Shown here piece after piece: positions 15,394-19,873 of a stretch of 19,873 nt of DNA. The translations under genes were made by a program, and so were the position numbers. Below the pieces are notes generated by a model. That model was not told the origin of the DNA and made no database searches. It was given only the letters and a program-made list of their open reading frames with translations. The stretch comes from an uncultured Bacilli bacterium (lineage in GTDB: Bacteria; Bacillota_I; Bacilli_A; RF39; UBA660), in assembly GCA_910585915.1 (NCBI GenBank), contig CAJUGF010000002.1, positions 46,378 to 66,250 on the forward strand, read 5' to 3'. Positions within the stretch are counted from its first letter, which is position 1, and each line of letters opens with the position of its first letter.

Positions 15394-16367
15394 AAAGAGA
15401 AGATCATAAAAAGGGGGTATTAATAACAATTATAGTATTATTAGTTATCTTTCTACCATTATCAGTTCTTTCATATGCATTGCATAAAATGGATGAAAAC
15501 AATAATGAAAAAAAACATGAAGAAAATCCAAGTCACGAATTATATTATCAAGGGAAATTATATTTCTATGATAAAGGCGAAAATCTATTAGGAACTTATA
15601 CCTGTCAAAATGATGAGCTTCACTGTAAAATAGCAAGTAATACTATTGATGATGAAATATATGCTCTAGATTATTATCAAGATGAAAATCTAGACTTAAA
15701 TATCATAAAAGACCGTTATGTGTTTTTAAACGATTCAATGGCTGAGATAGCACCAATCATTTTGTATGACATAAAAAGAAATCGAACAATGGCCACATAC
15801 AATTCCGTCAAAAATTATGGAATCGGAATAGAAGGAAGTCTCTTTATCATCGGAGATAGAGACTTTAATTATGGAGTCCTAAGTTTAGAAACAGATCCAA
15901 TCATTACTATTCCTTTTGACTATTCCTTTCTTGGCATCGCTAATCTTTTAAACGAAGATGAAAATAAAATTATGAACGATTTATTTGTAGGAAAAAAAGA
16001 TGAACAATGGTATCTATTAGATCCTAATGGTGCCGTATTAACAGAACCAATTGAAAAAGAAATTGTATCTTATAATGGACAAAGCATTATTACCAAAGAT
16101 ATCAATGGTTACAGCTTAGTAGATTACAACAATCAAAACATATTAGAAAATACAAGATATAATAATCTTTCTTTCACAGGAAAATATTTGAATGTTTTAG
16201 ATGCCAATAATGATTTCTATATTTATGATATTATTAACAAAAGAAATATATCTAATCCAATTCATGTTATGTCCACAGATCAAGTCACATCACGCATAAA
16301 CCAAAATGGAATGTTAGAAATTATTCGAAACAATGAAGTAGTTCAAACATTGAGCATTTCACAATAA
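15390..16367 (+). CDS. Membrane-anchored WG-repeat protein, single Cys-pair module
   Basis: The 325-aa protein has a short basic N-terminus, one transmembrane helix (about residues 9-30) and an outside domain that repeats the module of the upstream protein: YYQGKLYFYDKGENLLGTYTC (from residue 52), the Cys pair C72/C79, RYVFLND, IILYDIKRN and NYGVLSLE. WG-like repeats continue to about residue 300 (QWYLLDPNGAV, GYSLVDYNNQ). It appears to be a shortened paralogue made by tandem duplication. The ATG overlaps the TGA of the upstream gene (ATGA), so both should be made together and may interact. No clear terminator follows the stop. The function is unknown. Confidence 0.85.
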   Translation: MKREDHKKGVLITIIVLLVIFLPLSVLSYALHKMDENNNEKKHEENPSHELYYQGKLYFYDKGENLLGTYTCQNDELHCKIASNTIDDEIYALDYYQDENLDLNIIKDRYVFLNDSMAEIAPIILYDIKRNRTMATYNSVKNYGIGIEGSLFIIGDRDFNYGVLSLETDPIITIPFDYSFLGIANLLNEDENKIMNDLFVGKKDEQWYLLDPNGAVLTEPIEKEIVSYNGQSIITKDINGYSLVDYNNQNILENTRYNNLSFTGKYLNVLDANNDFYIYDIINKRNISNPIHVMSTDQVTSRINQNGMLEIIRNNEVVQTLSISQ

Positions 16368-16566
16368 ACTAGAATAACAAAAAATAAAAAGAGAAATAGC
16401 AGCTATTAATGCGATGAAAAAAGCCATAGAAAATAATAAGAATAATTGGGACAAAGTTTTCAAAATATAAAAATTTAAGTATTATCTTAATATAAGAGCA
16501 TTAGAACTAATCCCAAGAAAAAAGACGTAACAGATCAGATTAGAATCATATTTTTGATAGAAAGAC
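16368..16566. other. Intergenic stretch, no supported gene
   Basis: About 200 bases between the WG-repeat gene and the T-box promoter contain no convincing gene. A short open stretch (16378-16470, KIKREIAAINAMKKAIENNK onward, ending WDKVFKI then TAA) looks like the helical end of a protein but has no good start and a stop directly upstream; it may be a gene remnant. A 6-bp inverted repeat (AATAGC/GCTATT) near 16395-16407 lacks a T run and is not a terminator. Confidence 0.4.
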
Positions 16567-16595
16567 TTGTCACAAGTCAAAATTATTGATAAAAT
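16567..16595 (+). promoter_or_regulatory. Sigma-A promoter of the valS T-box leader
   Basis: TTGTCA (16567-16572) and TAAAAT (16590-16595) are 17 bases apart, with an extended -10 TG (16587-16588 region, TTGATAAAAT). The start is expected near 16602. A perfect 15-base palindrome, GACTTGTCACAAGTC (16564-16578), covers the -35. Confidence 0.78.
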
Positions 16596-16601
16596 CTTTA
16601 T

Positions 16602-16790
16602 AAGAAGTGAAGAACTAGAGGAGTAAGAAAAGATTCTTTCAAAAGAGAGTAAGTGCTTGGTGGAAACTTACAAAGAAATTTTCTGAAGGTTACTGGGGAG
16701 CTTAGTTGCAGAGAACTGCATTATCAAAAAGAGAACAAATTAAGGTGGTACCACGGGTTATCTCGTCCTTTAGTGTACGACCTTTTTTAT
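16602..16790 (+). promoter_or_regulatory. T-box riboswitch leader, Val specifier GUU
   Basis: T-box leaders bind uncharged tRNA and let transcription proceed into aminoacyl-tRNA synthetase or amino acid genes. Visible Stem I parts are AGTA (16622-16625) opposite the specifier loop, the helix AGAAAA (16626-16631) with TTTTCT (16679-16684), AGAGAGT (16644-16650) and GGTGGAAAC (16659-16667). The specifier loop is GAAG-GTT-A (16685-16692), which aligns with the GAAA-GGC-A of the glyQS leader; GTT is a valine codon. Stem III is TGCAG/CTGCA (16707-16720). The T-box itself is GGTGGTACCACG (16744-16755), with the variable base T16749 fitting discriminator A73 of tRNA-Val. The downstream gene is valS, which agrees, though a decayed gene lies between them. 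Confidence 0.93.
16756..16788 (+). terminator. T-box leader terminator (weak stem)
   Basis: TCGT (16763-16766) can pair with ACGA (16777-16780), or GGT plus CGT with ACG plus ACC across a five-base bulge, followed by six T (16783-16788). Position is as expected for the T-box terminator, and the common CTCGTCC segment is kept, but the complementary 3' arm is poor. The usual stem is much longer. Confidence 0.5.
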
Positions 16791-16813
16791 TTGGAAAGAG
16801 GTGTCATTAACGG

Positions 16814-17375
16814 TTGAAAAAGCACGCATTTTTTGAAGAATATTGCAAAAATTTTGAGATAAAAAGAGAACTAGATTTCACAGATAGTTTTAGTCACAAA
16901 TATTATCATACTTACCGAGTCGTCGCTAAAATGAATGACTTGCGAGAGTAATTTCCGTATTTAATGATATGGAAGATTCACACAACTAAAAAAGCCAAGT
17001 CTATGATGATATCAAAAGTAATTTTGATCACGCAAAAGAAAGTGTAAAAATTTTAGAAGAAAATATATGCGGGAATCTCTTCAAAAAATGAAAATAGCAG
17101 CTGCTCCCATTACTGAAAGCGTATTAAGCCAGTTCCAACATCATCAACCAATTGACAGAAAAATAGTCAAAACACCTATGGATGATTTAGTAGGAGCATT
17201 AGCACTCGTCTTTGATTTAAACTTTAAAGAATCTTATGATATTTTAAAAAATACATAGCTTTGCATTCCGCTTTATCATCAAATAGAAAAAACGGATTCA
17301 AAAGAAATAGTAAAAACATTAAAACAAGAAATTGAACAATTTATAAATTTGAAAGAAGGAAAAAGAACATGTTAG
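16814..17375 (+). pseudogene. Decayed HD-domain phosphohydrolase gene
   Basis: Consecutive fragments in different frames resemble one HD-domain hydrolase. From a TTG at 16814, frame 2 reads KHAFFEEYCKNFEIKREL and HKYYHTYRVVAKMNDLRE to a TAA at 16949. Frame 1 then reads ARVISVFNDMEDSHN, where the family has ...LFHDIGRF, so the metal-binding His is Asn. After a TAA at 16987 the same frame reads SQVYDDIKSNFDHAKESVKI and stops. Frame 3 from about 17067 reads ITESVLSQFQHHQPIDRKIV and LVGALALVFDLNFKESYDIL, has a TAG at 17256, and continues to a TAG at 17373. The middle of the family (RDADKLD region) is missing between 17060 and 17067. The last frame overlaps the valS ATG, as in an old operon. HD family membership is from pattern memory. 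Confidence 0.8.
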
Positions 17376-19786
17376 AAAAAAAATATAATGCACAAGAAAA
17401 AGAAACCAAATGGTTAAATTATTGGAAAGAAAATAAAATTTATGAATTTAAACCAGATCAGAGAAAAGTATTTTCAATTGATACACCACCACCAACTGTA
17501 AATGGTCGTATTCATATAGGACACATCTTTTCATATTCTCAAACAGAGATGATTGCAAGGTATAAGAGACTACGAGGATTCAATATTTTCTATCCATTTG
17601 GATTTGATGATAATGGATTGCCAAGTGAGAGATTAGTTGAAAAGGAACAAGGAAAAAAAGCCCATGAAATAGGTAGAGAAGAGTTTTCAAAATTATGTTA
17701 TGAAACAACGGATAAATATGAAGCAGAATTCCAAGAATTATTTAGTAAAATGGGAGTTAGTACAGATTGGGATATTCATTATAAAACAGTTAGTCCATCA
17801 ACAATAAAAATTAGTCAAGCATCATTCCTAGATTTGATTGATAAGGGACATTGCTATCATAAAGAAAGTCCTGCGCTTTGGTGTAATGAATGTTTAACTT
17901 CTATCGCACAAGCTGAACTTGAAACAAAAACAATTCAAACTACATTTAATTATATTAACTTTAAGACTGTAGAAGATGGTGAGGAATTTACAATAGCAAC
18001 AACAAGACCTGAATTATTACCAGCTATTGTTTGTGTTTTTGTAAATCCTAATGATGAAGCACACAAGACTTTAATTGGCAAAACAGCACATATTCCAGTA
18101 ATAGATGTTGAAGTTCCAATTATGGCTGATGAAAAGGTAGCAATTGACAAAGGCACAGGAGTAGTAATGTGTTGTACTTTTGGAGATCAGACAGATATAG
18201 AATGGTGGAAGAAATATAATTTACCACTAAAATATATTTTTACAGATAATGGAAGAATTATTGATGAGGTACCAAATTATGGAGGACTTAAAATAAAAGA
18301 AGCCAGAAAACAAATTATAGAAGATTTGACTGCAGGTGGTTATGTAGTTAAAGTAGAAGAATTAGAGCATGAAGTTCAAACACATGAAAGATGTGGGCGT
18401 GAAGTAGAATATTCTGTAATGAATCAATGGTTTATTGATATTATGAGCCATAAAAAGGATTTTATCAAAATTGGTGATGAAATTAAATGGCACCCAGATT
18501 ACATGCATTCTAGATATGATGAATGGGTTAACAATGTGGCTTGGGATTGGTGTATATCAAGACAAAGATATTTTGGTGTTCCATTTCCAGTATGGTATTG
18601 TAAGACTTGTGGTGAACCAATATTTGCACGAAAAGAAGATTTACCAGTAAATCCATTATCTAATAAACCATCAATAGAGAAATGTCCAAAATGTGGATGC
18701 ACCGAATTTATTCCAGAAACCGATGTAATGGATACATGGGCAACATCATCGGTAACACCATTAATTAATATGAGATATGGTGAAGAAGAGAATTTTGAAT
18801 CATTCTTAAAACCCATGAGTCTTAGAACAAATGCTTCAGAAATAATTAGAACTTGGGATTTTTACACTATTGTTAAAAGTTTTTATCACTTTGGCATGCG
18901 TCCTTGGGATAATGTTATGATTTCTGGATTTGCTAAAGCATCTGATGGCAACAAAATAAGTAAAAGCAAGGGAAATAGCAAAGTAGAACCTCTAGATATT
19001 ATTAACGAATATTCTGCTGATGTAGTTCGTTATTGGGCTGGTTCTGGAAGACTTGGAACAGATATTAATTATAGTGAAGAAACCCTCCTTAGAGGACGTA
19101 AATTAGTAAATAAATTATGGAATGTTGCAAAGTTCATAGAGATGCACTTAGCAGATTATGAAGATAAAGAATTCGAGACTTACGAATATATCGATAAATG
19201 GATATTGGGTAAATTTAAGGAAATGGAAACAGGATTTATAAAATACTTAGATGAATATGAAGTAGGACTTGCTCTAAACACTCTTGAGAAATTCTTCTGG
19301 AATTTTTGTGATAACTATATTGAAATAGTTAAACATAGATTATATAGACCTGAAGAATTTGGAGAAATCCCACGATATTCAGGACAAAAAACTGTTTACA
19401 CCTTACTTTATAAATTACTTCAAGATTTTAGTATTTTCTTCCCATTCATTACTGAAGAAATTTATCAAGAATTATATCATGATAACAAATCTATTCATTT
19501 AACACAAATAGAACCATTAAATTTTGACTTCAAAGATGAAATCAAAAATGGTGATATTATGATAGATATTATTAGTCAAGCTAGGGGAGAAAAAACAAAT
19601 AATAACGTTTCTCTTAAAACACCAATTAAAAATTTTGAATTAAGTGTAAATGAAGAATTAGCTGATGCTATAAATAAATCTATGAAAGATTTCAAGGCAA
19701 CACTAACTATCCAAAATTTAGAAATGAATGAAACAACAGATAGTTATGAAATTAATAAAATTGAATTAGAATTAGAAGAAAATTAA
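17369..19786 (+). CDS. valS: Valyl-tRNA synthetase, archaeal/rickettsial-like type
   Basis: ValRS charges tRNA-Val and edits mischarged threonine. The 805-aa class I enzyme has HIGH (residues 49-52) in NGRIHIGHIFSYSQTEMIAR, the CP1 editing domain with ATTRPELLPA and the GTGVVMCCTFGDQTD segment, a four-Cys zinc site (C411, C414, C439, C442), KISKS (529-533) in DGNKISKSKGN, and a C-terminal helical anticodon-binding domain. The sequence around HIGH (FYPFGFDDNGLPSERLVEK) is that of archaeal and Rickettsia ValRS; ordinary bacterial ValRS has a ...PGTDHAGIATQ version. It also lacks the long C-terminal coiled coil region of the bacterial form. Start ATG 17369 follows AAGGA by eight bases. Control by the upstream Val T-box is inferred. 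Confidence 0.93.
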   Translation: MLEKKYNAQEKETKWLNYWKENKIYEFKPDQRKVFSIDTPPPTVNGRIHIGHIFSYSQTEMIARYKRLRGFNIFYPFGFDDNGLPSERLVEKEQGKKAHEIGREEFSKLCYETTDKYEAEFQELFSKMGVSTDWDIHYKTVSPSTIKISQASFLDLIDKGHCYHKESPALWCNECLTSIAQAELETKTIQTTFNYINFKTVEDGEEFTIATTRPELLPAIVCVFVNPNDEAHKTLIGKTAHIPVIDVEVPIMADEKVAIDKGTGVVMCCTFGDQTDIEWWKKYNLPLKYIFTDNGRIIDEVPNYGGLKIKEARKQIIEDLTAGGYVVKVEELEHEVQTHERCGREVEYSVMNQWFIDIMSHKKDFIKIGDEIKWHPDYMHSRYDEWVNNVAWDWCISRQRYFGVPFPVWYCKTCGEPIFARKEDLPVNPLSNKPSIEKCPKCGCTEFIPETDVMDTWATSSVTPLINMRYGEEENFESFLKPMSLRTNASEIIRTWDFYTIVKSFYHFGMRPWDNVMISGFAKASDGNKISKSKGNSKVEPLDIINEYSADVVRYWAGSGRLGTDINYSEETLLRGRKLVNKLWNVAKFIEMHLADYEDKEFETYEYIDKWILGKFKEMETGFIKYLDEYEVGLALNTLEKFFWNFCDNYIEIVKHRLYRPEEFGEIPRYSGQKTVYTLLYKLLQDFSIFFPFITEEIYQELYHDNKSIHLTQIEPLNFDFKDEIKNGDIMIDIISQARGEKTNNNVSLKTPIKNFELSVNEELADAINKSMKDFKATLTIQNLEMNETTDSYEINKIELELEEN

Positions 19787-19796
19787 ATAAATATTA

Positions 19797-19821
19797 AAAC
19801 AGGTTATTAGTTAACTTGTTT
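19797..19821 (+). repeat. Inverted repeat after valS, no T run
   Basis: AAACAGGTTA (19797-19806) can pair with TAACTTGTTT (19812-19821) with one G-U pair and a 5-base loop. It has no T tract (TTTCC follows) and may protect the 3' end of the valS message or act with the terminator just downstream. Confidence 0.5.
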
Positions 19822-19837
19822 CCTAAATTGAAAATTG

Positions 19838-19863
19838 AACCGCACCACAAGGTGTGGTTTTTT
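19838..19863 (+). terminator. Rho-independent terminator of valS
   Basis: AACCGCACC (19838-19846) pairs with GGTGTGGTT (19851-19859) with one G-U pair, loop ACAA, and a T run to 19863. It is the most G+C-rich hairpin of the window. Confidence 0.9.
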
Positions 19864-19873
19864 GATAAAATAA

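Noticed and set aside
16395..16407. Possible terminator after the 325-aa WG-repeat gene
   Set aside because: The inverted repeat AATAGC/GCTATT has a one-base centre and no T run.
16378..16470. Short coding-like stretch after the WG-repeat gene
   Set aside because: It has an in-frame stop immediately upstream, no ribosome binding site at the internal ATG, and only about 30 codons. It could be a remnant, but I cannot name the family.
17067..17258. Independent 63-aa gene upstream of valS
   Set aside because: Its sequence continues past the TAG at 17256 in the same frame and is matched upstream by other frames of the same HD-domain family, so it is a pseudogene fragment.
1..19873. Use of TGA as tryptophan (Mycoplasma-type code)
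   Set aside because: TGA ends ruvA, spoIIP, hemW and the 741-aa gene at the expected places, and tryptophan is encoded by TGG in conserved positions.
1..19873. CRISPR array, insertion sequence, prophage or tRNA gene
   Set aside because: I saw no regularly spaced repeats, transposase or phage motifs, or tRNA-like T-arm sequences. The only repeated structure is the protein module at 13555-16300.

Overview
The window is an AT-rich (by eye about 70% A+T) chromosomal segment of a low-GC, spore-forming member of the Bacillota. The sporulation genes spoIIP and gpr, a T-box leader and the order rpsT / gpr / spoIIP / small membrane gene / lepA / hemW (very like the Bacillus rpsT-gpr-spoIIP-yqxA-lepA-hemW cluster) support this. 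TGA is used as stop (ruvA, spoIIP, hemW, the 741-aa membrane protein), so this is the standard bacterial code and not the Mycoplasma code. An uncultured Bacilli-type gut lineage is a reasonable inference; the sequence cannot name the species.

Layout. Bases 1-43 are not genomic: they match the end of the Illumina P5/TruSeq adapter and are fused in frame to a 5'-truncated gene of unknown function (44-745). Then follow ruvA, a HAD nucleotidase-like gene and ruvB as one operon, an unknown 275-aa gene, and queA. Convergent to queA lie a membrane-anchored transglutaminase-like gene and rpsT on the minus strand. Divergent from rpsT, gpr (unusually short) is preceded by a sigma-G-like promoter, and spoIIP by a sigma-E-like promoter; spoIIP overlaps a small membrane protein gene in the yqxA position. 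Next is a lepA-initiated run: lepA, an unknown helical protein, hemW, a secreted/anchored cadherin-like protein and a small GDPD-family phosphodiesterase. Two membrane proteins with WG-type repeat ectodomains follow; together they carry three copies of one module with a conserved Cys pair.

The right end is the most informative part. A complete-looking T-box leader (specifier GUU, T-box variable base U, both fitting tRNA-Val) is followed by the decayed remains of an HD-domain phosphohydrolase gene and then by valS. This ValRS is of the archaeal/rickettsial sequence type, not the usual bacterial type, which suggests gene replacement under an older Val-responsive control. valS ends in a clear terminator at the end of the window.

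Functional themes are DNA repair (RuvAB), translation and tRNA modification (QueA, S20, EF4, ValRS), sporulation (SpoIIP, GPR) and cell-envelope proteins of unknown role. I found no tRNA or rRNA genes, insertion sequences, phage genes or CRISPR array. I did not find a clear new multi-gene system; the best leads are the T-box / pseudogene / archaeal-type valS locus and the repeated Cys-pair module.
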